NCBI RefSeq assembly: GCF_900107775.1
Contig: NZ_FNRF01000005.1
Coordinates: 62,001 to 126,000 of the forward strand
Direction: 5' to 3'
Length of the DNA: 64,000 nt
Source of the DNA: Xylanibacter ruminicola
GTDB taxonomy: Bacteria; Bacteroidota; Bacteroidia; Bacteroidales; Bacteroidaceae
Within the stretch, counting starts at the first letter, position 1, and every line of letters starts with the position of its first letter. Under the pieces are notes generated by a model. It did not search any database and was not told where the DNA came from. It saw nothing but the letters and a program-made list of their open reading frames with translations. Position numbers and translations under genes: made by a program. Positions 42,103-51,944 of this stretch are shown here, one piece after another.

Positions 42103-44015
42103 TAAGTATTCGTCGTTCATTCTCGGCTAAGGTCATCATGTGGGTTCTGCTGTTAGCTGTACCAGTTTTCCTGGCATCGGTAGGTGTACTGTTCTGGCAG
42201 TCGCACAAACTGATACGTGCCGAAGCTGTTGATAAAGCCAGCAATGTACTGGCTTGTGCCATGCACCGTATTAACCGTTATCTGATAACGACCAAGACGG
42301 CAAGTCATACTAATGCCTGGATAGTTGAGCAATCACTATACCCCGACTCGATACAGGCCATAACCAACCGCATAGCAACCACCAATCCCTATACCGATGG
42401 TTGTGCCATCAGTACCGAGCCAGGTGTATTGCCACAGTATCCCGACGGATTCATGTCGGTTTCGTTCAATACCAAAGACAGCATCAATACCTTTATTGAG
42501 CCCGACCACAGCTACTTCCAGGAACGTTGGTACAGTATTCCTCGTACACAGCGCAAACCAACCTGGGTGGTTTTTAACGACAAGAACAGAAAACAGGAAA
42601 CCGACGAAGATGCTACGATAGCCGCCTATACGCACCCCTTGTTCAACAAGAAAGGTAAGTTTGTTGGCGTTATTTCAATCTGGCTCTCATTGCAGCACAT
42701 CTCCAATATTATGGCCGAGGTACGACCCTATCCGCACTCGTACTATGTGATGATTGACGAGAAAGGGCGCTATGTGGGGCATCCCGATTCTACCCGTCTA
42801 TTCAACCAAACGATCTTCAGCGTGGCCGACCCACAACATCAGGCCGACCTGATAGCCTTAGGTTACGAGATGACAAAGGGTAATAAAGGTAGCATGTCGG
42901 TAAAAATCAATGGCAAAAAATCGCTGGTATGCTATATGCCCGTTGAAGGCACTCCATGGAGCCTGGCTATTGTTTGTCCGCATAGCGATATCTTGAGAGG
43001 ATTCTACCGTCTTACCTATATTGTAGTGGCACTACTGATTGTTGGTTTGCTGCTTATCTTTATCAACTGTCACAAGGCGGTAACCGTTTCACTCAGTCCG
43101 CTACAGCAACTGCTTGAAAAAACCAAAGCTGTTAGCAACGGCCATTTAGATGTGGATATAGCCCATACCAAGCGAACAGATGTGATAGGCGGATTACAGA
43201 ACAGCTTTGCCACCATGTTGGAGTCGCTCAACTATTATATCAACAGCGTGCGTACCGCTACCGATCAGACCAAGCGTTACAACCGTGAGTTGGAGCATAC
43301 CACCCAACTGGCAGTAGAGGCCCAACGCCAGAAAACTGTTTTCATCCAGAACGTTACGCACCAGATACGCACACCGCTTAATATCATTATGGGCTTTGCA
43401 CAGATACTGAATTGCCCTACCGACGACACATCGCTGAGCGAAGAGTTAGGACAGGATGAGATTAAGAGTATTGCCAGCACCATGACGCACAACAGCCGAC
43501 TGCTTATACGTATGGTGATGATGCTGTTCGACAGCTCTGATAACGGCAAGGCCGAGACTGCCAATTGCGATAAACGCGAGATGGTGGCATGCAACGATGT
43601 GTGCCGGGTTGCACTGAAATTCACAACCAAGTACAATCCCGAAGTACCTGTTGAGTTCAAGACCGAGTTGGCCGACGACTTCTGCATCCATACCAACTAC
43701 CGTTACCTGGAATACAGTCTGGAAGAGTTACTCAGCAATGCCGTACGCTATTCCGACCAGCAGCACATCTCGCTGCACGTAACACGTAACAAGGAGTTTG
43801 TACGTTTCGTAGTACAGGATACGGGTAAGGGTATTGCCGAGGCCGACCGTGAGCACATTTTTAAGTTCTTTACCAAGGTAGACGACTTTAGCGAGGGCTT
43901 AGGCCTGGGCCTGCCCCTTACTAAACGTCATGCAGAAACATTGGGTGGAAACCTGATACTCGACACCACCTACCATGAGGGTAGCCGGTTTATCTTCGAG
44001 ATACCCGTGGCATAG
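42099..44015 (+). CDS. Cache-domain sensor histidine kinase
   Basis: 638 residues. N-terminal membrane segment (VIMWVLLLAVPVFLASVGVLF), double Cache-like periplasmic domain (NPYTDGCAISTEPGVLPQYP), second membrane segment, HAMP, HisKA with acceptor His421 (FIQNVTHQIRTPLNIIMG) and HATPase with N-box LLSNAVRYS, G1 DTGKGIAEADR and G2 GLGLGLPLTKRH. It is complete and should phosphorylate a response regulator, but none is encoded nearby. It shares domain layout and the NPY-DGC-type Cache motif with the preceding pseudokinase. The two may form a heterodimer. The ligand is unknown; many Cache domains bind small organic acids or amino acids. Confidence 0.9.
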   Translation: MISIRRSFSAKVIMWVLLLAVPVFLASVGVLFWQSHKLIRAEAVDKASNVLACAMHRINRYLITTKTASHTNAWIVEQSLYPDSIQAITNRIATTNPYTDGCAISTEPGVLPQYPDGFMSVSFNTKDSINTFIEPDHSYFQERWYSIPRTQRKPTWVVFNDKNRKQETDEDATIAAYTHPLFNKKGKFVGVISIWLSLQHISNIMAEVRPYPHSYYVMIDEKGRYVGHPDSTRLFNQTIFSVADPQHQADLIALGYEMTKGNKGSMSVKINGKKSLVCYMPVEGTPWSLAIVCPHSDILRGFYRLTYIVVALLIVGLLLIFINCHKAVTVSLSPLQQLLEKTKAVSNGHLDVDIAHTKRTDVIGGLQNSFATMLESLNYYINSVRTATDQTKRYNRELEHTTQLAVEAQRQKTVFIQNVTHQIRTPLNIIMGFAQILNCPTDDTSLSEELGQDEIKSIASTMTHNSRLLIRMVMMLFDSSDNGKAETANCDKREMVACNDVCRVALKFTTKYNPEVPVEFKTELADDFCIHTNYRYLEYSLEELLSNAVRYSDQQHISLHVTRNKEFVRFVVQDTGKGIAEADREHIFKFFTKVDDFSEGLGLGLPLTKRHAETLGGNLILDTTYHEGSRFIFEIPVA

Positions 44016-44017
44016 CA

Positions 44018-45526
44018 TCAGCCACAATGGAAGTACTTGGTAACTAACTTCTGGATTTCCTCTGGATAATTCTCTATCGTATGACGGAGGTTCTTATCGT
44101 CGAAGGCACGAAGCTGTTCGATGATACCATCTATCATGGCTGGCGAGAACACACCATACTCCTCGTAGGCCCTACGCTGACGGTTCAGACAATCGGCAGA
44201 AGCTACACATGAGTCGGGCAGCTGAGCCAGATTAGCAAGTCGGTCGGCATTCTCAGCATCGTGGATATTTACATTCACGTATGTTTTCTCGGCCAGTTTA
44301 AGCGCGCCATCCAGCTCAAAGCCATAACGGCAGGCTACACACAAACCAGCCAACAACTGATAGAGATCGGCAGAGCCATCGGGTGAACGCATCTCAACGG
44401 TCTGCTTAATGCTGGTATCATAGTGAGTTTGTGGCTCCAACGGATTCGCAGCATGACACATATCCACATCTGCAGCCCAGCCTAATGGCACACGTACCAA
44501 TACGCTGCGGTTTCTGTCGCCCCAACAAACATTGGTGGGCGCCTCCTGATGGGGAACCAGACGGAAATAGCTGGTAGGATTCTTATTTCCAAAAGCGGTA
44601 ATCGAAGGTGCCAGCACCATCATACCAGCAATCATCTTACGGGCAGCCTCGCTCAGTACACCATTCTCCAGCATCTGGTTCTTGCCGTCCTTCAGCATAC
44701 GCATGTGGATATGCAAACCAGAGCCAGCTTTACCTGTGGTAATCTTAGGAGCAAAGGTTACATCATAGCCCAACTCATAAGCCAGATTGCGGATGACCCA
44801 CTTGGCAATCATCAGTTGGTCGGCAGCCTGCTCAACAGCCACAGGCAGGAACTCAATCTCGTTCTGCTCGTAGTTCTTACCATCCAAGCTGAAGTTACCA
44901 ACCTCAGAGTGTCCATACTTAATCTGACCACCAGCCTGGGCAATATACTTCATACAACGGGTGCGGAACTCATTAGCTTTGGCATAAGGTGCCGACTCGT
45001 GATAGCCGCGCTGGTCCTGAGCAGGAAACATACCCTCGTCGTTACTAATCACATAATACTCTAACTCGCCCATGGCTTGGAACTCCATACCTGTTACCTG
45101 ACGGAAAGCCTCAGCAGCCTTGTGGAGTGTGTGCTCAGGCGATGACTCCAACGGATTGCCATCCTTATCGAAGAACGAGCAGAGCAATGATACGGTTGGA
45201 ATCTCGGCAAACGGATCGACAAAAGCCGTACGGTAGCGTGGCAACACATACAGATCGCTGCTGCCAGCCTGAATAAACGAGAACAAGCTACTGCCATCCA
45301 CACGCTCGCCACAAGTAAGTATGGTATCAAGATAAGCCAGATCGTTAATTACAAAGTTAAGGGTTTTCAATCTGCCATCGCCGCCTGGATACATAAAGTT
45401 AACCATGCGGATATCGTTGTTCACAATGTAATCAATAATGTCGGCTTTAGTAAACTCAGCCGCGGGTTTCTGAAGTGCCTCTACAATAGGGTTGGCATTC
45501 AACATCAGCTTGTCGTTGTTAATCAT
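44018..45526 (-). CDS. glnA: Glutamine synthetase
   Basis: 502 residues. It joins glutamate and ammonia using ATP. GlnA-type motifs are present: GGDGRLKTLNF, ERVDGSS, MGELEYYV, the metal/substrate region GSGLHIHMRM, the ATP-site PTSYFRLVP and NRSVLVRVP, and EMRSPDGSADLYQLLAG. The histidine motif HIHM differs from the common H-HQS form, so this may be a divergent class. A TATCTTTG -7 box (complement of 45565-45572) lies 39 bases upstream. It ends just past the convergent kinase gene (three bases apart). Confidence 0.9.
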   Translation of the reverse strand: MINNDKLMLNANPIVEALQKPAAEFTKADIIDYIVNNDIRMVNFMYPGGDGRLKTLNFVINDLAYLDTILTCGERVDGSSLFSFIQAGSSDLYVLPRYRTAFVDPFAEIPTVSLLCSFFDKDGNPLESSPEHTLHKAAEAFRQVTGMEFQAMGELEYYVISNDEGMFPAQDQRGYHESAPYAKANEFRTRCMKYIAQAGGQIKYGHSEVGNFSLDGKNYEQNEIEFLPVAVEQAADQLMIAKWVIRNLAYELGYDVTFAPKITTGKAGSGLHIHMRMLKDGKNQMLENGVLSEAARKMIAGMMVLAPSITAFGNKNPTSYFRLVPHQEAPTNVCWGDRNRSVLVRVPLGWAADVDMCHAANPLEPQTHYDTSIKQTVEMRSPDGSADLYQLLAGLCVACRYGFELDGALKLAEKTYVNVNIHDAENADRLANLAQLPDSCVASADCLNRQRRAYEEYGVFSPAMIDGIIEQLRAFDDKNLRHTIENYPEEIQKLVTKYFHCG

Positions 45527-45564
45527 GATGCTTTATCGTATAATTGTTTGCGTTATATTTCGGG

Positions 45565-45572
45565 CAAAGATA
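45565..45572 (-). promoter_or_regulatory. -7 box of glnA
   Basis: The complement reads TATCTTTG, 38 bases before the glnA ATG. No clear -33 element was seen. Confidence 0.5.
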
Positions 45573-45637
45573 AGCATTTTTATTGGGTGTATGGTATTAT
45601 TTTGAGGTTTTTTATAATTTTTGCACAAATATACATG

Positions 45638-45667
45638 AAAAATGGGAGACCGATTAAAGTCTCCCAT
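45638..45667 (-). terminator. Terminator of the PUL 2 operon
   Basis: On the minus strand a perfect nine-base stem ATGGGAGAC and GTCTCCCAT (45642-45650, 45659-45667) with an eight-base loop and a run of T, nine bases after the stop of the endo-arabinanase-like gene. Confidence 0.85.
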
Positions 45668-45675
45668 CCAACCAA

Positions 45676-46719
45676 TTACTTACTATCAAACGTCGGATAA
45701 CTACTTTCTACCGACGACTGGCTGCCTGCTATCAAAGGCCAGCCATTAACCCATTCAACACGATCCATCAACACCTGTCGGCCAGCATCAGGATCGCTCC
45801 TCATGTAACCATGATATATCATCCAGTCCTGACCGGCATCATCGGTAACAAACTCGGCATTATGGCCAGGGCCTGCCACGTTGTTACTGCCATGCAAAAG
45901 CACATCGAAAGCCCCATCTAACATACGCTTACCATCCTTAGTAATATACGGTCCGAACAGATTCTCAGAGCGTCCGTAGATAACCTGATAGGTACTGTTG
46001 TTACCTTCGCAGCACGAGCCGTTTGAGCCAAACAGATAGTAATAACCATCACGATGATGGATGTAGGTAGCCTCCATCTGGTTACCAGCTATCTGAACAG
46101 GCTTGGCACCGGGCTTAAGCGTGAGTCCGTCGGCACTCAGCTCTACACCATAGATACCATGGAACGAGCCCCAGAACAGATACTTTTTACCACCATCCTC
46201 GATATAGAAGGGATCGATACAATTCTGTATGCCGATATCCTCGCTGATAAACAGCGCTCCATGATCGGTGTAAGGCCCTTGCGGTTGGGTAGCCGAAGCA
46301 ACACCTAAACCGCAAGTCCACTCACCACCCCAAGTCGACTTAGAATAATAGAGCATATATTTACCATCAACATAATTGATATCGGGGGCCCAGATACCAC
46401 CACCAGGATTCCACTTGGGGCGACTAGCATCAGTAAAAGCCGTACCCACATACTGCCACTTCAGCAAATCGGTAGAACGATAGATGGGCAGGTTGCGGAT
46501 ATCCTCGGTAGCAAAGAGATAGAACACGCCATCGGGCGACTTTACTATAGAGGGATCGGGCAACGAGGTTGCAATGATAGGATTACGATACTTCTGAACA
46601 ACAGGAATAGGTTTGATATCCTGAGTGTGCCCACCGTCGTCCGACGATGAGCAACCCAGAATAGGCATAAAACCAACAATTATACTAACTATAGAAAACA
46701 TGTAACTTCTTTTATTCAT
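45676..46719 (-). CDS. GH43 endo-1,5-alpha-L-arabinanase-like lipoprotein (PUL 2)
   Basis: 347 residues from the ATG complementary to 46717-46719, which gives a lipoprotein signal (ILGC followed by SSSDD, an Asp-rich start seen in surface-exported lipoproteins). The propeller shows family features: base Asp in SLPDPSIV, IWAPDINYV, DPFYIEDGGKKYLFWGSFHG, acid Glu in NQMEATYI, YYYLFGSNGSCCEGNNSTY, and AGPGHNAEFVTDD...IYHGYMR. The CC-G-NSTY and GPGH patterns are the hallmark of endo-arabinanases. It should cut the alpha-1,5-arabinan backbone outside the cell. Ten bases after susD, last gene of PUL 2. Confidence 0.88.
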   Translation of the reverse strand: MNKRSYMFSIVSIIVGFMPILGCSSSDDGGHTQDIKPIPVVQKYRNPIIATSLPDPSIVKSPDGVFYLFATEDIRNLPIYRSTDLLKWQYVGTAFTDASRPKWNPGGGIWAPDINYVDGKYMLYYSKSTWGGEWTCGLGVASATQPQGPYTDHGALFISEDIGIQNCIDPFYIEDGGKKYLFWGSFHGIYGVELSADGLTLKPGAKPVQIAGNQMEATYIHHRDGYYYLFGSNGSCCEGNNSTYQVIYGRSENLFGPYITKDGKRMLDGAFDVLLHGSNNVAGPGHNAEFVTDDAGQDWMIYHGYMRSDPDAGRQVLMDRVEWVNGWPLIAGSQSSVESSYPTFDSK

Positions 46720-46729
46720 TACTAACATA

Positions 46730-48577
46730 TTACCAACCAGGATTTTGTGTGAGATTAGGATTACGCTCCAGTTCGCCCTGTGGCACAGCAAACAGTTTTA
46801 CGTGCTCGCCAATATAGTTATTGGTGTAGCGCTTGGTACCCCAGATTTCGGTCATACCATTAGCACCATTCAGCTGTGAAGGATCGCTAACCAGTGCGCG
46901 GTTGGTGCCCAACTTACGATCGAGCCATGTATCCCAACGCAGCTGCTTCCAGTAGAGCTGGCCCTCGCCACAAAGCTCCCAGCCATACTCGTTACGGATA
47001 CGCTCACGCATGTTGTCCTGACCAGTTACCTTGGTGTACTCGTTGCTATTAAGCAGAGCCAATCCTGGAATACGGGCACGAACCATATTGATGTATTTCA
47101 CGGCCTCATCGGTCTTACCCTGCTCGTTCAGAGCCTCAGCCAGAGAGATGAGTGCACCTGCATAACGGAAGATAGGTGTATCGATATCACTGTTCAAGCC
47201 GTTCTTAGTTTCACGACCCTCGGGCACAAACTTACGCCACAGGTAGTAGAAGCGGTCGTTGGTATCGGTACGCAGGTCGTAAGGAGCAGCATTATCCGAT
47301 CCAATGTAAGGCCAACGCAGGGTATAATCCCAGCAGTCGGCAGTTGATCCACCTTTATAAGTAGAGTACGGAGTAATGAAGTTCATCAGCATACGTGGGT
47401 CGCGATTCTGATAGATAGCCAGGATGCGGGCCTCGTTACCATCCTTGTCGTACTGACTCATATCGGCACCGTAGGTTACCATCTGCTGGTAGCCAGCCTT
47501 CAGTTTGTCGTTGGTAGCATTTGGATCGAGACCATCGCGCAGGAAGTAAACCGAACGGGCCTTAGGATCCATCTTTGAGTAGCCTGGGAACACCTCGTCC
47601 ATATTAAATGGCTTACCATCTGCATACTCGTATGAGTCGACAAAGTAAGGATTAGGAATCAGGTTGTTCCAGCAACCAAAACCATCGGCGGTATAAGTAT
47701 TACGGTTACCGTGTGTTCGACCTAACAGCGAACCCATACCCTCCTCATCGGTGTATTGATACTGGAAGATATACTCATCGTTGCGCTCATTAGCAGCCTT
47801 GAACATATTCTTATAGTCGGGGAACAGCTGGAAGCCCATGGTGGTGATGGCTGTAAAATCGGCAGCAGCCTTATCCCAGTCCTTCAGCCACATGTAAACC
47901 TGACCACGCAGATAATAGGCACAAGCCTTAGTCACACGACCGTAGTTCTTATCAGAGGTAGCGTACTTGTTAGGCAGACTAGGCTCGTTGATAGCCTCAG
48001 AGCAATCTTTGATAATCTGCTGCCATACCTCATCGGCGGTATTACGAGGCCTGGTGTCTTCGCCATACTCAACGGGTTCGGTGTAGATGGGCACACCACG
48101 CCACAGCACGTTAGCGCGATAGTAAGCCCAGGCACGCAGGAACTTACATTCGGCAATGTCGCGGGCACGCTCGCTGGCCGACATAGCCTCGCACCTGTCG
48201 AGGTTATTAATCACGTTGCTGGTACGATAGATTTCCTCATACAAGCGCTTCCACCAGTCGTTGAATCCCCAGTAACCGGCATTACAACGGCCACGTGCCC
48301 AATCGTAACCACCCCAGTTAGCATCCAGGTCGCAAACATCGGTGGCAGCATCAAAGTTCTGCCAGTCGGGGCATTCGCCCTGCTGCTCCCAGTAGAAACG
48401 TTCGTAGGCACCATTCACCACAGCATCAGCCATATTATAGGTACTCCATACCAAGTCGGTACCTACACGGTCGGAAGGTTGAGTATCCAGGAAGTCGGCA
48501 TTACAAGCCGTGAAAGCGATACTCGATGCAGCCAGAATAAGACTGCGACACATATTATTAATAATTTTCTTTTCCAT
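46730..48577 (-). CDS. SusD/RagB-type lipoprotein (PUL 2)
   Basis: 615 residues. Lipoprotein signal (FTAC), the SusD start NADFLDTQPSDRVGTDLVWS, TPR-like scaffold (AECKFLRAWAYYRANVLWRGVPIYTEP) and the C-terminal RNEYGWELCGEGQLYWKQLRWDTW region ending NPNLTQNPGW. It should bind arabinan oligosaccharides and cap the adjacent SusC. It lies 22 bases after susC. The ligand is inferred from the two GH43 genes. Confidence 0.92.
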   Translation of the reverse strand: MEKKIINNMCRSLILAASSIAFTACNADFLDTQPSDRVGTDLVWSTYNMADAVVNGAYERFYWEQQGECPDWQNFDAATDVCDLDANWGGYDWARGRCNAGYWGFNDWWKRLYEEIYRTSNVINNLDRCEAMSASERARDIAECKFLRAWAYYRANVLWRGVPIYTEPVEYGEDTRPRNTADEVWQQIIKDCSEAINEPSLPNKYATSDKNYGRVTKACAYYLRGQVYMWLKDWDKAAADFTAITTMGFQLFPDYKNMFKAANERNDEYIFQYQYTDEEGMGSLLGRTHGNRNTYTADGFGCWNNLIPNPYFVDSYEYADGKPFNMDEVFPGYSKMDPKARSVYFLRDGLDPNATNDKLKAGYQQMVTYGADMSQYDKDGNEARILAIYQNRDPRMLMNFITPYSTYKGGSTADCWDYTLRWPYIGSDNAAPYDLRTDTNDRFYYLWRKFVPEGRETKNGLNSDIDTPIFRYAGALISLAEALNEQGKTDEAVKYINMVRARIPGLALLNSNEYTKVTGQDNMRERIRNEYGWELCGEGQLYWKQLRWDTWLDRKLGTNRALVSDPSQLNGANGMTEIWGTKRYTNNYIGEHVKLFAVPQGELERNPNLTQNPGW

Positions 48578-48599
48578 ATTGGTTATTCATTGTTGATGG

Positions 48600-51500
48600 T
48601 TAAAATGTTACATTCAGTCCGAATGAGAGCTGGCGCATAGTAGCATAACCCTCACCAGAGCGCATCTCGGGATCAAGTCCGGGGAAGCTGGTGATAGTCC
48701 ACAGGTTCTCACCCGAGAAGTAAACACGCAGGTTCTCGGCATAGATCTTTCTGCTGATGTTCTTTGGCAATGTGTAACCGATGGTCAGGTTACGCAGCTT
48801 CAGGTAATCGCAGCTATAGAGATGGAATGTATTGTCGAGGGCATCACTCATACTTGGATTCTCGAGCGACATACGTGGATTCTTCGAAGTGATGTTGGTA
48901 CGAGGATCGTTGGGGTTATTGGGATCATAGAAGTAGTGATCGTCGGCAATCCACTGTGGGATGCTCAAACCAGATACCACATTTGATGAGTTCTGACCAA
49001 TCTCACGCCAGTAGGTTGAGAAGCCTGTGGCTCCACCCCAGTTCATCGAGAGGTCGATACCCTTCCACTCTGCGTGCATCTGCATACCGAAAGTAAACTT
49101 AGGCACGTTCGACTCGCCCATGAACTGCTGGTCGTGACTGCCACCATAAACCTTATCGCCATTGGTATCGGCATAGATATACTCACCATACCAGATAGCA
49201 TTCTGGGTAACAGCGTGCTGTGGCTCGAACGAGTAGCCGGCAGCAATCATGTCCTGTACCCACTTCAGGTCCTCGGGAGTGCGGATCATACCATCGCGTG
49301 GACCACCATTGGGGTTAACCACACCGTTGGCATCGTAATAAGTTCCGTTACCGCTATAGATAGGATATACATAGAACTCGTTCATCATGTGTCCCTCTAC
49401 CAGGCGCTGAGTACCACCCGACGAAACCTCGCCAAGGTTAGAGTAGTATACGTTAGGATCGGGATTGTTAGGATCGGCACCCCATCCCTGGATGATGCCA
49501 CCCTTATAGTCGGTTACCTTGTTCTTATTGAACGAACCATTAACAGCCACACCATAGGTTACGTCGCCAATCTTATCCTCCCAGCGGAAGGTCATCTCCA
49601 AACCGCGGTTGCTTACACCAGCCAGGTTCTGCAGAGGCGCCACCTTATCACCAAAGATCAGTCCGATTGATGGGCGGTAGAGGATACCAGAGGTCTGCTT
49701 GTCGTAGTAGTCGATAACACCCGACAGACGACCACCGAGGGTACTGAAGTCGAGACCTACATTGAAAGTCTTGGTAGTCTCCCAAGTTACATTCATGTTA
49801 GGCAGGTTCTTCAGGTAGAAACGAGGTACCTTCTTGCCACCCATGGTGGTGTAACCTGTTTCGTACCACGACTGATAAGCATAGTTATCAACCGATGAGT
49901 TACCCAGCTTACCATAAGAGGCACGCAACTTCAGGTTATCGAATACGCTGAGGAATGAGTTCTTGGCAAAAGCCTCCTCGCTGATACGCCAACCTGCCGA
50001 TGCAGATGGGAAGAAGCCCCAACGGTTATCGGGTGAGAAACGCGACGAGCCATCATAACGGAAGTTAGCCTCCAACAGGTAGCGTGAATCATAGGCATAG
50101 TTCAAACGACCGAACCAAGAACGATAGGTATAACCGGTAAAGTTACCACGTGTGTACTCCTCAGATGTCAGAGTATTCAGGTCGGTCAGTGTGGCATCAA
50201 TCATACCCATCTTCTTCACGTCGGTATTACCATCACTGTTCTTACCTTCCTCGAAACCTACCAGTGCACCTACATCGTGCTTCTGGGCAAAGGTGTGGGC
50301 CCAATTCAGGGTGTTGGTAATCTTCCAGTTATAGTAGTGGTGATAGTACATATAGCTTGAGAGGGCCTCGAGCGCAGCAGGCGATGCCACCACCTCGTTA
50401 CGACTGAAGCTATAGCTCTCGTTCTGTCCGTCGGTGTACTTATGACGGGCATTGTAGTAGTCGTAACCAAAGGTTGACTTGAAGGTAAAGTCCTTCAGGA
50501 ACTTCACCTGCGCATAGGCAGTGCTGTAAGCGTGGGTCGTCTTATAGTAGCTGTCACCATCGCCATTCAGCAGTTGCATGGGGTTGTGGGCAGCGCCATC
50601 CTCAACCGATGTCTCGATTCCACCAAACTTACCATCGTAATAGGGATAGATACCAGGCACAGTCTTCAGGAACTCCCAGCTCGACAGGGCATCCACGTTA
50701 TTACGGTCGCGATCGCTGTGTGTACCCCATACCTGAGCACCTAACTGTAACCAGTTAGTTACATCCGAAATCAACTTCAGGTTGATAGAGTACTTCTGCT
50801 CACCCGAACGAACAATCATACCAGGGTTATCAAGGTAGGTTAATCCAAGGTTATAACGTGTGCGGGTATCCTTACCCGACAGAGAGATGGCATGCTCCTG
50901 CATCACCTTGGTCTGGTAAATCTCATCATACCAGTCGGTATTAGGATAAGCCACGTAGTTGGGATAGCCCGACTCGGCAATGCCATTGGGATTAGCCTCA
51001 GCCTGGCGCCATTGGTCAATCACACTTTGTGGATACTTCCCTGCTGTACCGATATTCTCGCTGGCCTCGTTCACCATCTCCATATAATCAGCATAGTTCG
51101 ACATAAAGCGAACCAGCTTTGATGGTTTGTTGATCGACAACCTGCCGGTATAGGTTACATTCACCTTACCCTCGGTACCACTCTTGGTTGTAACCAGGAT
51201 AACACCATTAGCACCACGGTTACCATAGATGGCACACGATGCAGCATCCTTCAGGATTGAGATGCTCTCGATATCCATAGGATTCACATCTGAGAGACTC
51301 ATCTCCATACCATCTACCAATACCAGCGGACTGGCATCGTTCATGGTTCCCACACCACGGATGTTTACCGAGAAGTTCTCGGCACCGGGCTTACCTGAAC
51401 CCTGCAGAATATCAAGACCGGCAGCCATGCCCTGCAATGCCTGAGCCACAGTGGTAACAGGACGCGAGTTGGCTTCCTTCTCAAGGTTTACCGATACCAC

Positions 51501-51914
51501 CGAACCTGTGAGGTTCACCTTTTTCTGGGTACCGTAACCCACTACTACTATCTCGTTCAGTTCGTTGCGGTCTTCCTTCATGGTTACTACCATGTTATCG
51601 GTTGCACGAGCAGTCACATCTACGTAACCGATATAGGTAAACACCACTTGCGCATCGCTCTTACTGAGCTGCAGTTTAAAACGTCCGTCCATATCGGTCA
51701 CAGCGGCATTCTGCGTGCCCTGCTCCTTAACGGTAACGCCAATCAGGGGTTCGCCCTGTGCATCTACCACCGTACCGGTAACAGTACGTTGCTGCTGAGT
51801 GGCTGCTACAGTACTGGAATGAACCGATAAGGCCAGATTTCGTTCGGCTAAAGCTGGCGAAGCTGCCATCAGCATAGCTGCGCCTACCAACGAGGTAATT
51901 AATCTTTTTTCCAT
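48600..51914 (-). CDS. SusC/RagA-type TonB-dependent transporter (PUL 2)
   Basis: 1104 residues. Signal peptide (ASPALAER), a somewhat long linker, carboxypeptidase-regulatory-like domain (VTGTVVDAQGEPLIGVTV), TonB-box-like NEIVVVGYGTQ, the SusC signature LKDAASCAIYGNRGANGVIL and a C-terminal barrel ending in Phe (LSFGLNVTF). It is longer than the PUL 1 SusC. It imports oligosaccharides with its SusD partner. Thirty bases separate it from the preceding gene, so it belongs to the operon that starts at 54994. Confidence 0.95.
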   Translation of the reverse strand: MEKRLITSLVGAAMLMAASPALAERNLALSVHSSTVAATQQQRTVTGTVVDAQGEPLIGVTVKEQGTQNAAVTDMDGRFKLQLSKSDAQVVFTYIGYVDVTARATDNMVVTMKEDRNELNEIVVVGYGTQKKVNLTGSVVSVNLEKEANSRPVTTVAQALQGMAAGLDILQGSGKPGAENFSVNIRGVGTMNDASPLVLVDGMEMSLSDVNPMDIESISILKDAASCAIYGNRGANGVILVTTKSGTEGKVNVTYTGRLSINKPSKLVRFMSNYADYMEMVNEASENIGTAGKYPQSVIDQWRQAEANPNGIAESGYPNYVAYPNTDWYDEIYQTKVMQEHAISLSGKDTRTRYNLGLTYLDNPGMIVRSGEQKYSINLKLISDVTNWLQLGAQVWGTHSDRDRNNVDALSSWEFLKTVPGIYPYYDGKFGGIETSVEDGAAHNPMQLLNGDGDSYYKTTHAYSTAYAQVKFLKDFTFKSTFGYDYYNARHKYTDGQNESYSFSRNEVVASPAALEALSSYMYYHHYYNWKITNTLNWAHTFAQKHDVGALVGFEEGKNSDGNTDVKKMGMIDATLTDLNTLTSEEYTRGNFTGYTYRSWFGRLNYAYDSRYLLEANFRYDGSSRFSPDNRWGFFPSASAGWRISEEAFAKNSFLSVFDNLKLRASYGKLGNSSVDNYAYQSWYETGYTTMGGKKVPRFYLKNLPNMNVTWETTKTFNVGLDFSTLGGRLSGVIDYYDKQTSGILYRPSIGLIFGDKVAPLQNLAGVSNRGLEMTFRWEDKIGDVTYGVAVNGSFNKNKVTDYKGGIIQGWGADPNNPDPNVYYSNLGEVSSGGTQRLVEGHMMNEFYVYPIYSGNGTYYDANGVVNPNGGPRDGMIRTPEDLKWVQDMIAAGYSFEPQHAVTQNAIWYGEYIYADTNGDKVYGGSHDQQFMGESNVPKFTFGMQMHAEWKGIDLSMNWGGATGFSTYWREIGQNSSNVVSGLSIPQWIADDHYFYDPNNPNDPRTNITSKNPRMSLENPSMSDALDNTFHLYSCDYLKLRNLTIGYTLPKNISRKIYAENLRVYFSGENLWTITSFPGLDPEMRSGEGYATMRQLSFGLNVTF

Positions 51915-51944
51915 TTCTTGATGTTTAGGTTTAATTGTTTTTGT

